Shown here piece after piece: positions 50,937 to 60,044 of a stretch of 64,000 nt of DNA. This DNA comes from Peribacillus frigoritolerans (GTDB taxonomy: Bacteria; Bacillota; Bacilli; Bacillales; DSM-1321), in assembly GCA_030562215.1 (NCBI GenBank), contig JAUPFL010000001.1, positions 434,001-498,000 on the forward strand. The letters are read 5' to 3'. The number at the start of each line of letters is the position of its first letter. The stretch's first letter is position 1. The position numbers and the translations under genes are program-made. The notes under the pieces are model-generated. The model was given only the letters and a program-made list of their open reading frames with translations. It was not told the DNA's origin and searched no databases.

Positions 50937-50962
50937 GGTTCTATAATAGAACCACTGGTTCT
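50937..50962. promoter_or_regulatory. Overlapping inverted repeats upstream of hyuA, candidate IclR operator
   Basis: GGTTCTATAATAGAACC (50937-50953) is a perfect palindrome with a 3-base centre; AGAACCACTGGTTCT (50948-50962) is a second perfect palindrome sharing one arm. Together they give three GGTTCT/AGAACC half-sites within 26 bp, 20 bases before the hyuA start. Confidence 0.65.
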
Positions 50963-51317
50963 TAACTAGAAGTATATTAATTTAACAAATTAGAATTGTC
51001 AAACTATTTTTAATTCATCCGTTGAAGCTATTAGAAATTCGCTTGTATCTTTGGAAATACCTACCAATACATCAACTCCCCTGCCCCTGGCTGTGGAAAA
51101 ACTGAACTAAAACCCGGACACTAAAAAAGGACTTTATTCAATTAAGAATGAGCTTATTCCCCGCAATTAAAGTTAGGTTGAGGAAAATTGGCAAGACAGG
51201 GGGATAAGAGAGCTATAGCCTATCAATTTGTAACAAATAAGGGCTGATAATATGGAACTGTGGTCTGGGCACACGGGGAGTTTTGCTGCAAAAGGGGAGA
51301 ACTGATTTTAGAAAAAT
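50963..51317. other. Gap between hyuA promoter and class V aminotransferase gene
   Basis: No gene found. The minus strand carries the hyuA promoter region at one side. No repeat of the dispersed families was seen. Confidence 0.5.
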
Positions 51318-51359
51318 TCGGCTGCCTGACACCAAAGAATTTGGGGACATGGCAGCCGA
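51318..51359 (-). terminator. Terminator after the class V aminotransferase gene
   Basis: TCGGCTGCC and GGCAGCCGA stem with inner CACC/GGGG pairing; the minus strand then reads ATTTTT. Confidence 0.8.
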
Positions 51360-51382
51360 ATGATGGTATTTTTATTTCTATT

Positions 51383-52597
51383 TCAATCATTACGGCAGTC
51401 TATCTTTCCTTCTTCCTTTTGTAAAGATTTAATATGTGAAACGGCCAAACCTATTTCCTCTTCAGTGTTAAAATAGTGAGGGGACAGCCTGGCCATTTTA
51501 TCAATACCATATTGTTGAAGCAGCGTATTCGCCATGAAGGTGCCGGATTCAATAATGATCTTTTTCTCTTCTAAATACTCTGTTATTCTATCCGGATGAA
51601 GTCCCTTTACATTGAACGGAATGATGCCAAGCCGATTTTTGATATCCTGTGGTCCGTAGATGGAGATTCCCTCTATAGTGGATAATTGATTAACTGCATA
51701 CTCCGTTAATGCTACCACTTTTTTAAATATATTTTCCCGACCTACATTTTGAGCATAATCAACAGCTGCACCCATCCCTAGTATGGAAGGAACGATCGGG
51801 CATCCTGCCTCAACTCTTTTGGCAGTTGCTGAATAGTTATATTCATTGGTTTCAAAATCCCAAGTGGTTCCTCCCCAGCCAACTGAAGTAGGTTCAATGG
51901 AATCCACCAATGATTCTCTAATATACAATATTCCTGATCCTTCGGGACCTCGCAGCCATTTCCGTCCACAAGCTGTCAGAAAGTCACAATCAAGCTCTTT
52001 AACATCAATAGGAACCAATCCTAGAGTTTGAGATGCATTGATCAGAGTTAACACATCATTTTCTTTTGCAAGTTTACATATTTTTTCTACTTCCTGCAGA
52101 GCCCCGGAAGCATTAGGTAAATGGGAAACGGTTATAAGTTTGGTCCGTTTTGTAATTTGCTTTGCTATTAAATTCACATCAATAACACCTGATTCATCCG
52201 TCTCGATAATCTTTAAGCTGACCTTTCTTTTATCTCTTAATTTCAGCCAAGGTGTATAGTTACTATGAAATTCAATGTCAGCCAGTATTATTTCATCGCC
52301 TTCTTCCCATGGAAGTCCATTGGCAACAAAATTAATGCCTTCAGTCCCATTTTTCACAAAAGCAATTTCCGTTTCCTTAGCTCCAATAAAACTTCCTGCA
52401 TTTACTCTTATTTCATCTATCTTTTGATAAACCTCTTTTCTAAATGCAGGCAAGTATGGACCTACACTAGCTGTTTTTTGTAAATAATCCATGATCGCAT
52501 TAACTACTTGTCGAGGCGGGGCAGATGCTGCAGCTGTATTAATATATATATAATTCTCATGAAAAGGATTATCCTTTTGAATTTGTTCGATATCCAT
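51383..52597 (-). CDS. Class V aminotransferase-fold PLP enzyme (cysteine desulfurase-like)
   Basis: A 404-residue fold-type I PLP enzyme of the NifS/SufS/EpeF group. INTAAASAPPRQV, KNGTEGINFVANGL, ADIEFHSNYTPW, SHLPNASGALQEVEKI, INASQTLGLVPID and the PLP lysine in CGRKWLRGPEGSG are seen. The usual conserved Cys loop of cysteine desulfurases is not evident, so isopenicillin-epimerase-like or other lyase activity is also possible. ATG 52597 is chosen because GAGGGG lies nine bases upstream; the first ATG touches the site. It follows the M24 peptidase gene by 16 bases and is intact. Confidence 0.83.
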   Translation of the reverse strand: MDIEQIQKDNPFHENYIYINTAAASAPPRQVVNAIMDYLQKTASVGPYLPAFRKEVYQKIDEIRVNAGSFIGAKETEIAFVKNGTEGINFVANGLPWEEGDEIILADIEFHSNYTPWLKLRDKRKVSLKIIETDESGVIDVNLIAKQITKRTKLITVSHLPNASGALQEVEKICKLAKENDVLTLINASQTLGLVPIDVKELDCDFLTACGRKWLRGPEGSGILYIRESLVDSIEPTSVGWGGTTWDFETNEYNYSATAKRVEAGCPIVPSILGMGAAVDYAQNVGRENIFKKVVALTEYAVNQLSTIEGISIYGPQDIKNRLGIIPFNVKGLHPDRITEYLEEKKIIIESGTFMANTLLQQYGIDKMARLSPHYFNTEEEIGLAVSHIKSLQKEEGKIDCRND

Positions 52598-52613
52598 ACT
52601 CAGCATCCCCTCT

Positions 52614-53699
52614 CTATACAGTGATAAGATCTTTTTGAAGTGACATCAAATTGATAAAGCCATCTTCTGTCATGATAATATTATCCTCTATCCGCACTCC
52701 TCCTTTACCAGGCACATAAATCCCTGGTTCAACCGTAAAAGCCATTCCGGGCTGTAACCTTAGATCACTATTCTTCATGATATATGGCTCTTCATGGGAA
52801 TTCAGTCCTAATCCATGTCCAGTACGATGGGTAAAATACTCCCCATAACCTTTGCTTTGTATAACGGCGCGTGCAACTTCATCCACTTCATGTGCTGTCA
52901 CACCCGGTTTAATAATGTCAATTGCCGCCTGCTGTGCTTCCTTGACAGTTTCATAGATTTCCTTTAATTCATGAGAAACGTCGCCTACCGCCACAGTACG
53001 GCAAATATCCCCTACGTACCCGTTGATTATGGATCCGAAATCAATCACAACGAGTTCCCCTGATTCTATTTTCTTGCTACCAGCACGTCCATGTGGACTG
53101 GCTCCTCTATATCCAGAGGCAACGACTGTTCCAAACGGCGTTCCTTCAGAACCTCTTTTTCTCATTTCATACTCCAGCTGTGCTGCAACTTCCACTTCCG
53201 TTACTCCAGGCTTAATATATGGGATTGTAGCCTCGAAACTTTCTTCAAGTACTTTCACAGCACGTTGCATTTGTTCAATTTCTTGTTTATCTTTATAAAT
53301 TCTCACAGTATCAATTACATCGCTTATATCTTCAGCTGCTGTTGACAGGGTCTCTGCTCCTTTTAGCTCCATGATTCTCATCAGGTTGTATTCGACCCCG
53401 ATTTTCGTAAGAGCACCTGCTGCGTTTTTCAATTCAACTAAAGCCTCGCTTGGCCCCTGTTCATCTGTATACCAAAACACATTTTCAGCCGTTATTTCCT
53501 TGACTTTACTCAACTCCACCTGTGGTGAAATAAAAGACATCTTTGATTCATGGGTAATTACAGCAAGTGTCAGCCGTTCACTTTGTTTAAGCTTCAGTCC
53601 GGTAAAATAATACATATTCGATCCTGGTACAAGAACAGCCGCATCTATATTATTTTCCTTTAATAATCGAATAAGTTTTTTCCTCCGTTGTTCAAACAT
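52614..53699 (-). CDS. M24-family aminopeptidase, Xaa-Pro dipeptidase type
   Basis: A 361-residue creatinase/prolidase-fold enzyme. N-terminal domain RRKKLIRLLKENNIDAAVLV and NMYYFTGL; catalytic domain with metal ligands Asp in VIDFGSIINGYVGDICRT (two Asp), His in HRTGHGLGLNSHE, Glu in TVEPGIYVPG and Glu in RIEDN. Such enzymes cut dipeptides with proline or N-terminal residues next to proline. No signal peptide. It forms a two-gene operon with the class V enzyme. Intact. Confidence 0.9.
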   Translation of the reverse strand: MFEQRRKKLIRLLKENNIDAAVLVPGSNMYYFTGLKLKQSERLTLAVITHESKMSFISPQVELSKVKEITAENVFWYTDEQGPSEALVELKNAAGALTKIGVEYNLMRIMELKGAETLSTAAEDISDVIDTVRIYKDKQEIEQMQRAVKVLEESFEATIPYIKPGVTEVEVAAQLEYEMRKRGSEGTPFGTVVASGYRGASPHGRAGSKKIESGELVVIDFGSIINGYVGDICRTVAVGDVSHELKEIYETVKEAQQAAIDIIKPGVTAHEVDEVARAVIQSKGYGEYFTHRTGHGLGLNSHEEPYIMKNSDLRLQPGMAFTVEPGIYVPGKGGVRIEDNIIMTEDGFINLMSLQKDLITV

Positions 53700-53863
53700 C
53701 CGAATAATGCCCCCTTATGAATATTTCGATTTTTCAATGTTTTCATTCTATAGCATGTCAACACTAAGTCAAATTAAATTTATCGATCGGCTAAAATCAC
53801 CCCCTGCTTGTCCTCCTCCATAATCCCCCTTTTTTTTAAAACTGCCGAATTCCTTGCAAAATA

Positions 53864-53898
53864 AAAACTGGCAAAGCAAGCTGCATTACCAGTTTTAA
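53864..53898 (-). terminator. Terminator after the DinB gene
   Basis: AAAACTGG and CCAGTTTT stem flanked by A and T tracts. Confidence 0.75.
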
Positions 53899-53908
53899 AA
53901 GTTAAAGC

Positions 53909-54367
53909 CTATAAATCGCGATCTATTAAACTGGCGGATACCGGTTCGATGCCCATCTCCCTCGACCAGATGGACAGCTGGCCTATATGGTGAATTTCGT
54001 GCGCTATAAGATGGCGCAGTATCCTGCCTTTTTCGTATGTCCCCTCCATCCAAGATGGCTGAATCATTCCATTCTCTTCTTCAATTGCATGCGAGTTCAA
54101 ATAGTCCATGACCTCTGAGTGATAATGGTTAGATAAATCCTCCACTTTTTCGATCGTATCATAAGCGTCCAAATCGACCGCGACATCAGGCTTCCCTTGT
54201 ATGGCCCTGATCCAGCTGCATTCGACATCGATAATATGGGCAAGTGTCCTCAATATATTGCCCATCCCTCCCTTTCGCTGCCGTTTCAGCTCCTCAATCG
54301 ATAAAGATCGGCACCACTTGAACCACTCACTTCTCACCTGCCAGTTATAATTGAATAATGCCAACAT
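53909..54367 (-). CDS. DinB-family four-helix protein
   Basis: A 152-residue metal-binding four-helix protein of the DinB/YfiT superfamily. LFNYNWQVRSEWFKWC, ILRTLAHIIDVECSWI and ILRHLIAHEIHHIGQLSIW place three His at the typical Ni/Zn site. Functions range from thiol-S-transferase to unknown stress roles. ATG 54367 with AGGGGG upstream is preferred to longer frames. It ends the preceding GNAT gene transcription unit: 40 bases separate them and they may be co-transcribed. Confidence 0.82.
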   Translation of the reverse strand: MLALFNYNWQVRSEWFKWCRSLSIEELKRQRKGGMGNILRTLAHIIDVECSWIRAIQGKPDVAVDLDAYDTIEKVEDLSNHYHSEVMDYLNSHAIEEENGMIQPSWMEGTYEKGRILRHLIAHEIHHIGQLSIWSREMGIEPVSASLIDRDL

Positions 54368-54407
54368 CCATCCCGGCCCCCTAACACTTTTTGTCGTCAA
54401 ATGCCCT

Positions 54408-55226
54408 TCAGCGTTTGTATTGATAATAATCCTGTCTTTGAATCGTTTTGAAGCCACAAGATTCATAGAGTCTTAAAGCATGCTCATTAGTCGCCTCGAC
54501 CTCGAGAAAAATATCATATCCCAGCTGGCATTGTTCGGCTACAACCTTTTTCAATGCCTTTCTTCCAAGTCCTTTTCCCTGGTATTTTGGCAAAATGGAA
54601 AATCCATAAATCCACGCTTCCCGTCCTGAGTGATCAACACGGATCTTACCGACTGCAAGGCCACCCTTTTCAATCATCATGGTTTTCAAAGTATCCTCAT
54701 ATAGGATGCGCTGATAATAATCCTTCGCCTCCCGTTTCGTAAATTGGAAACATTGAATATCCAGCTGAATTTCCGTTTCCTCATCATCTCTCCGTGAAGG
54801 GCGAACGACTGCATCATCATAATCATCAAGCTCCGTTTCGGACCATTTCATTTGAAACTCAGAAAAAGCAAACTCACATGGGAGCTGTTTCAAAAATTCT
54901 GTCCCTGAGTGCGATTGAGCAGGTGAGTTCAAGAGTATCAACTTATAGTTGCGCTCCACGGCACTTCTTATCGCCTCTTCCAGCAGCTTTGTAAAAATGC
55001 CTTGCCTCCGGTAATCAGGATGCACCATCCCGCACATCTCCGCTTTGTTTCCAAAATCGTAAAGACCAAGAAAACCAACAAGTTTCAATCCATCATAGTG
55101 AAGAAAATCATTCTTATGCACACCATTTCGACTGCGAAGCGTTTCCCAATTCAACTTTAAAGTAAAACCTTCCCGTTCACATTCTTGTTGCAGGATCCTA
55201 ATATCTTCCAGCTGTTCATCCTTCAA
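54408..55226 (-). CDS. Tandem GNAT acetyltransferase
   Basis: A 272-residue protein with two GNAT domains. The N-terminal one has CGMVHPDYRRQGIFTKLLEE, the C-terminal one FSILPKYQGKGLGRKALKKV, ATNEHALRLYESCGF. Both keep the Q/RxxGxG/A acetyl-CoA loop, at least in part; the first has RRQGIF. Substrate unknown. Start TTG 55226 is favoured since AAGGGGTGG is six bases upstream; GTG 55235 would overlap it. Intact. Confidence 0.85.
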   Translation of the reverse strand: MKDEQLEDIRILQQECEREGFTLKLNWETLRSRNGVHKNDFLHYDGLKLVGFLGLYDFGNKAEMCGMVHPDYRRQGIFTKLLEEAIRSAVERNYKLILLNSPAQSHSGTEFLKQLPCEFAFSEFQMKWSETELDDYDDAVVRPSRRDDEETEIQLDIQCFQFTKREAKDYYQRILYEDTLKTMMIEKGGLAVGKIRVDHSGREAWIYGFSILPKYQGKGLGRKALKKVVAEQCQLGYDIFLEVEATNEHALRLYESCGFKTIQRQDYYQYKR

Positions 55227-55640
55227 ATTCGCCACCCCTTTTCCATATTATCAGTTTATTACCAAAAAATAAGAAAAGCAGCACCCTTTTACACAGGATG
55301 CCGCATACTATTCATAAGTTTATTGATTAATGTTGTTTTTTTAAAAGTATTTCCACTTTATTCCATAAAGCTAAAATCGTACGAGGGGAGGATTTCCTAT
55401 CTAATTCCATTGACGGATGAATTATAGCAGTAAAATGATTCCAAATGACGATTATTTTTTACCTATTTTGTGCTATATTCCAAATAATGGTTTATTATTA
55501 TTTTATTTTTAGCTTAAGGGAGGGATTTACAAAGTCTTGATTTTAAGATAGTACCCATTTCTTTATACCCGAATTCCGGACCCTTTTTAGAATAGAACCC
55601 GAAATTCGGTGTTTACCATCCGGCACTTTACGTCCTGAGG
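55227..55640. other. Gap between GNAT gene and yvrJ
   Basis: About 400 AT-rich bases. Two near-copies of ACCCGAATTCCGG / ACCCGAAATTCGG lie at about 55566 and 55600. No frame with a convincing ribosome site was found. Confidence 0.5.
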
Positions 55641-55805
55641 TTATCGTCTTTTCGTTTTATGAGCGGACTTTTTTAAGTTCTCTACGTCCGTTGTCAGTTC
55701 TTTTAACTGTTTATCGAAGCGGAAGAGCAAAAACATAGAAACGACGAATGGATAGCCAAATTCGCTAACTAATGAAACCCACATAGTAGCATCCTCAATC
55801 ATCAT
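55641..55805 (-). CDS. yvrJ: YvrJ-family small membrane protein, 54 aa
   Basis: Short protein with one helix: WVSLVSEFGYPFVVSMFLLF, then RFDKQLKELTTDVENLKKS and a basic tail. This is the YvrJ family pattern. GGGGTGA lies upstream of ATG 55805 (a second ATG follows directly). In B. subtilis yvrJ is next to the SigO (YvrI) and RsoA genes and belongs to the SigO regulon; here it is divergent from them. Function unknown, perhaps linked to acid or envelope signalling. Confidence 0.8.
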   Translation of the reverse strand: MMIEDATMWVSLVSEFGYPFVVSMFLLFRFDKQLKELTTDVENLKKSAHKTKRR

Positions 55806-55963
55806 CCTCTTCACCCCTTTTCTTGTATCTAATATCTAAAGTGAAACTTGTTTAAAAAAATCAATCTAGCACTATTGATTTATGGTAAAAGGAACGAATG
55901 TTCTTATATAATTGATTTATTCCCCTTGTCTATCACTTTATTAAAATTAAAGGAGGGATAACA

Positions 55964-56586
55964 ATGAACCAATTAACTTCTCATTTTTTTTCTCATTCAT
56001 TGGAGTTTCTGCAGCAACAGTACTCATCTTTCTTTGAACAACCGATCATTCAAGTATTTTTACAGAACCCAGAGCATTTAAGGATTTTCACTGAAACTCT
56101 TGATTCCCCTTCTTCCCACAACATTTGTCATCTCAACGAGACTTTCAAAATTTTTATTACCGGGCTAAAGTATACAAATACATGTGCTCCTTAATTTACT
56201 TTTTCTCTGTTGACTTTGATAAAAGGGCACGGAAGCAGCGGGAACGCTATCGGATGGTACTTGATGCGACACCAAGGGATACTGGCGGATTGATCGATCG
56301 AATCGGATCTTTGGACGTTCAACTTGAAAAGATGGGGGAAACGAATGACCTCGCTTCACACATAAGTGATGAAGAGATGATAAAAGCCTTGAAGAAGTTA
56401 ACAGCCAAACAAAACCTGGTGCTGACCATGATCTTTTCCTACGGCCTATCCAACAAGGAAATTGCTGCCTATTTCCATGAGTCGCCACAGAATATCTCAA
56501 GCATCCGTAAACAAGCTCTAAAAAAACTTCGAAAGCACTATATGGATGAGGTATATGTTAGAAAGGAGAAAAGCCATTGTGGATAA
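55964..56586 (+). pseudogene. sigO: RNA polymerase sigma factor SigO (YvrI)-like, one frameshift
   Basis: About 206 residues. The C-terminal half has a sigma region-4 helix-turn-helix: LKKLTAKQNLVLTMIFSYGL, SNKEIAAYFHESPQNISSIR, KQALKKLRKHY. The N-terminal half (LEFLQQQYSSFFEQPIIQVF, LQNPEHLRIF) is unlike ordinary sigma region 2, as in YvrI. One T missing near 56147 breaks the frame; repair gives ETFQNFYYRAKVYKYM. AGGAGGGA precedes ATG 55964. It overlaps the rsoA start, matching the two-subunit sigma SigO-RsoA of B. subtilis, in which RsoA supplies region 2. Confidence 0.78.
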
Positions 56587-56797
56587 AAAACTGTCAAAAG
56601 AAGAATTGATGGATCTACTCGACTCTTTGAATCCTAAAATAAAAAAATCGTTAAAAAACACGAACTATCAAGACCGGAATGATCTGGAGCAAGAAATTAA
56701 ACTCAAGATCATTGAATCATATGAAAAAATCGCAGCAATCGAGGCCCCTAATTTTGAGGAGTTCCTTGCAGAATTCTTGACTAAGCAAAAACAATGA
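56579..56797 (+). CDS. rsoA: RsoA-like sigma-O co-factor, 72 aa
   Basis: Small helical protein: KKLSKEELMDLLDSLNPKIK, KSLKNTNYQDRNDLEQEIKL, KIIESYEKIAAIEAPNFEEF. The QDRNDLEQEIKLKIIE part resembles the region-2 segment of SigO co-factor RsoA (79 aa in B. subtilis). GTG 56579 is used, since AAGGAG is nine bases upstream; it overlaps the sigO stop by eight bases, indicating coupled translation so that both halves of the split sigma are made together. Confidence 0.78.
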   Translation: MDKKLSKEELMDLLDSLNPKIKKSLKNTNYQDRNDLEQEIKLKIIESYEKIAAIEAPNFEEFLAEFLTKQKQ

Positions 56798-56842
56798 AAA
56801 CGTACCAAGTCCAGGGAAAGATGCTGGACTTGGTGCGTTTTT
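56798..56842. terminator. Terminator between rsoA and penicillin acylase genes
   Basis: ACGTACCAAGTCCAG and CTGGACTTGGTGCGT form a long stem with T tracts on both strands. Confidence 0.9.
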
Positions 56843-56849
56843 CTGAATC

Positions 56850-59218
56850 TCAGTAAGATGGTTTCAATGTCAGCTTATCACCTTTTGGATCGTCCATTGT
56901 GGTTTTGTGATAAGTACCTTCTGCCCAATCATCAAGCTGATCGCGGTACCACTCACTTTTAACGTTACCTGATTGCCCCGGTCCAACGAGGTGATATCCT
57001 TGATTCATGTCGGCAAGATCGATGACGAATCGCCAGGAGCCACCGTGATTAACGGTTCCATCATCTAAAAATGCCGCCGCCTGTACGGTGACACTGCTGC
57101 CGCCTACCGGAATGCCGCCGCCGCTGTTAAATAAATAATTTAACGGGGTGACACTCGATAGCGGGTGGTTAAACCTGACCTGATGATAGTCTCCCCATTC
57201 CCAATCGGTTATATCGTCACCTTGTGATTCTTCCAGTTCCGTTAACGTCTCCTGTAACGACTTGGCAAGCACCTGCTCAAGTCCGCCAGCATCTTCAATC
57301 CAAGGGCCCGGCTTACCATCCAATGCCCGCCTCAGTAATTCATCAACGGCTGAACGCCTTCCATTAAAGAGGTTGAGGGTTTCCTCCGGTATTTCTTCTT
57401 TAAGCAGTTCATCCCCTATATTTCGCATCCAGACATTAAAAATCATCGGTGCCGCTTCATCAGCGGAATCGATATGATTCCATTTCCTCAGAATCGTCAG
57501 TGCCTGGTCTTCCTGTTTCCCTGATGGACCTTTCAATACCTCCACGAATTGAGGAACAAACTCCTTAGCTTGCAAATTCACTTTATCCATCTGCAGGCTT
57601 TGCATATCCTCGGCCGTAAGCTTTTTATTAGCCTTTAAATACTCCTGTATCCTCATCTGACGATACGGCTGTGCCCAGTTATTGCTGATATGGTAAGGGT
57701 AATCATCCGAGATGACTTTATTATTCGCTGTTGAAATGAATCCCTCTTTGGGATTCACCGTTTTTGGAAGTTCATCAAAGGGGATATAGCCGTTCCATTC
57801 AAATTCATCCGTCCAGCCAGGTACAGGCAGCATACTATCGCCTTTTTTCCGGATTGGGATTTTCCCATTCGCCTTATAGGCAATGGTCCCATCGGCTGAG
57901 GCAAAGACGAAATTCTGTGCCGGCGTTTCGAATTTCAAGAGGGCCTTTTCGAATTCTTTCCAGCTTTTCGCTTTATTCATATTCAATACCGCTTCAAGCT
58001 CGGCAGATGGATCAAGTGCCGTCCACCTTAAGGCAAGCACGGTATCTTTTCCGCTTTTCCCGGCAAATTCGGAGACAACAGGTCCATGCCGGGTAACCGT
58101 CACTTGATAGTCAAGTGTTTTACCATCCTTCACCTTAATCGGTTCGTCCAAGATTTCAGCTTTTTCCCATTTACCCTTGTAGGAGAATTCTGTCTCGTTT
58201 TCCGGGTTCCTCCTCTCAATATACAGATCCTGAACATCCGGACCGGTATTGGTCACACCCAAGCGACCTTTTCGTTATGACCTAGTATGATTCCCGGAAT
58301 CCCCCGCAAAAAATAACACCGCTCACATTGACTGACGGGGCCTCCAAATGCATTTGATACCAAACCGACGGTGTAGCCAATCCCAGATGGGGATCATCCG
58401 CCAATAACGGCTGACCGGATTGCGTTTTCTTGCCTGAAACGACCCAGTTATTGCTGCCGTTGAATTCATAGGGAATAACGGCCCCGGCAAAACTTTTTCA
58501 ATATCCAGTTCTTCCTTGCTGATGATATATGGAGCGTTCTTTGGATAATCAGGAAATAAATCATATGCTTTTTCCTTTGGGAACGTTTGCAGCAAATACT
58601 GCCTAAACGCCTGATCTTCCCAGTTCCCCCCTAAATCAAAGGCCATATATTTACCGATGGTCAGCGAATCGACGGGTGTCCAAGGCTCTGGTTCGTATCC
58701 AAGCAGAATGAACTCCGCCGGCCATTTCCCATTCTTCTTCAATTCATCGATATAAAGATTCACCCCTCGGCAAACACATCCAAGGCTTCTTTTCCGTCAC
58801 TTGAATATGCTGCATATGAGGCTTCGGCCGCCCGCCTCAATCCGAGTGTGCGGAAATACTTATCATTTTTGACGGTTTTCTCACCAATCACTTCACTCAA
58901 TCTACCTGACGCCTGACGCCTGCTTAAATCCATTTGAAATAAACGGTCCTGTGCTTGGATATACCCCTGGGCTAAATACAAATCATGTTCATTCGCTGCG
59001 TTGATATGCGGGACCCCACTTGAATCCCTCACCACCGTAACCGGTTTCAAAAGACCTGGAAGCGATATTTCCCCCTTTGTTTCCGGCAAGGATCTTGAAA
59101 GAAATACATTTACAGCAATCAAGACAGACAGCAAAAGTATGATCAGGATTCCAAAACTCCATAGCGCCCGCTTTCTCCACTTCCGTTTTGGCTTTTGCTG
59201 AGGTACGGCAACTTCCAT
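56850..59218 (-). pseudogene. Penicillin acylase-family Ntn hydrolase, several frameshifts
   Basis: About 789 residues, membrane-tethered by an N-terminal helix (ALWSFGILIILLLSVLIAV). Alpha-chain parts YLAQGYIQAQDRLFQMDLSR and RRQASGRLSEVIG; the processing site YEFNGSNNWVVSG gives the new N-terminal nucleophile Ser, found in a third frame near 58460. Beta-chain parts TNTGPDVQDLYIERRNPENE, FVFASADGTIAYKANGKIP, DYPYHISNNWAQPYRQMRIQ, VGPGQSGN. At least three lesions. Members cleave penicillins, acyl-homoserine lactones or other amides; substrate not predictable. Ends at the shared terminator with rsoA. Confidence 0.9.
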
Positions 59219-59459
59219 CGATTCATCTTCCTCTCCCCTTAAAACTCTCTTTCTATCTATTTAAGATATTCCGCATTCATCTCCATCTTTCCTACCGCCC
59301 TCCTCACATTCTCTCTTTTTATTTTGAGAGCGAAGAAAGGTGCAAAGTCGAAATTTTACCGCGAAATTGCTCCGATTAAACATTAAAACAAATGCAAAAA
59401 CACCGATACAAAGTATCGATGTGGCAGGGAATGCTAGCTATTTGCAATAATGTATTCAA

Positions 59460-59870
59460 TCACTTTATCTGCATCGTCTGTATAAAGAGAGCTTTATCAA
59501 AGTCATGAGCCGCCTTCGTCTCGGCTTCCATGTATTCAATCAGGGAGAGGAGACCAAAGATCCTCTTCCATTTATGAGTTTTCTCCAGAAGTTTTCTTTC
59601 CTTTTTTATATCCTCTGGTATGAATTCATTAATGATAAAACATGGGTCGGAAAATGAAGGGTCCCCAAAACGTTCATTCAAGGCTCGCAATTTATCCCGA
59701 TCCCATTCCACCCTTACCAAGTCCGATATGACCGAGACATTTTGGACCGAGTCGAGGATGCGTTTGGACAAAACATCATATTCTTCATCCTCCAGCCCAT
59801 CATCCGTCATGATTCCTACACAATACCATTTTTCGTTATGTTGAGATTCTTCATTTTTCTTGAAAAACAC
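59460..59870 (-). CDS. Hypothetical protein, about 144 aa, end altered by frameshift
   Basis: Not recognised. Begins MFFKKNEESQHNEKWYCVGI, alternates short beta and helical stretches (ILDSVQNVSVISDLVRVEWD, KLRALNERFGDPSF), with no signal or membrane helix. As written it stops at 59460 after FIQTMQIK; adding one T near 59489 gives ALFYTDDADKVIEYIIANS ending at 59434, a more natural end. The protein has a thioredoxin-like feel but no CxxC. Confidence 0.55.
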   Translation of the reverse strand: MFFKKNEESQHNEKWYCVGIMTDDGLEDEEYDVLSKRILDSVQNVSVISDLVRVEWDRDKLRALNERFGDPSFSDPCFIINEFIPEDIKKERKLLEKTHKWKRIFGLLSLIEYMEAETKAAHDFDKALFIQTMQIK

Positions 59871-60017
59871 TCTTCAACCACCTCCCTTACACGGTTTACA
59901 TGTCCTATTCAATTTAAATCAAAATCAACATGTCCGCCCACGTCACTTCACTATAACATGGAGAAATACCAATGGGCGATAATATATGGGAGCTGCAGGA
60001 ATGTTAGCCTGGCATAG

Positions 60018-60044
60018 AAAAAAGATACCCTGAAAAAGGATATC
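60018..60044 (-). terminator. Terminator of the STAS gene
   Basis: On the minus strand GATATCC, loop, GGGTATC, TTTTTT, lying directly after the repaired stop codon at 60045. Confidence 0.85.
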
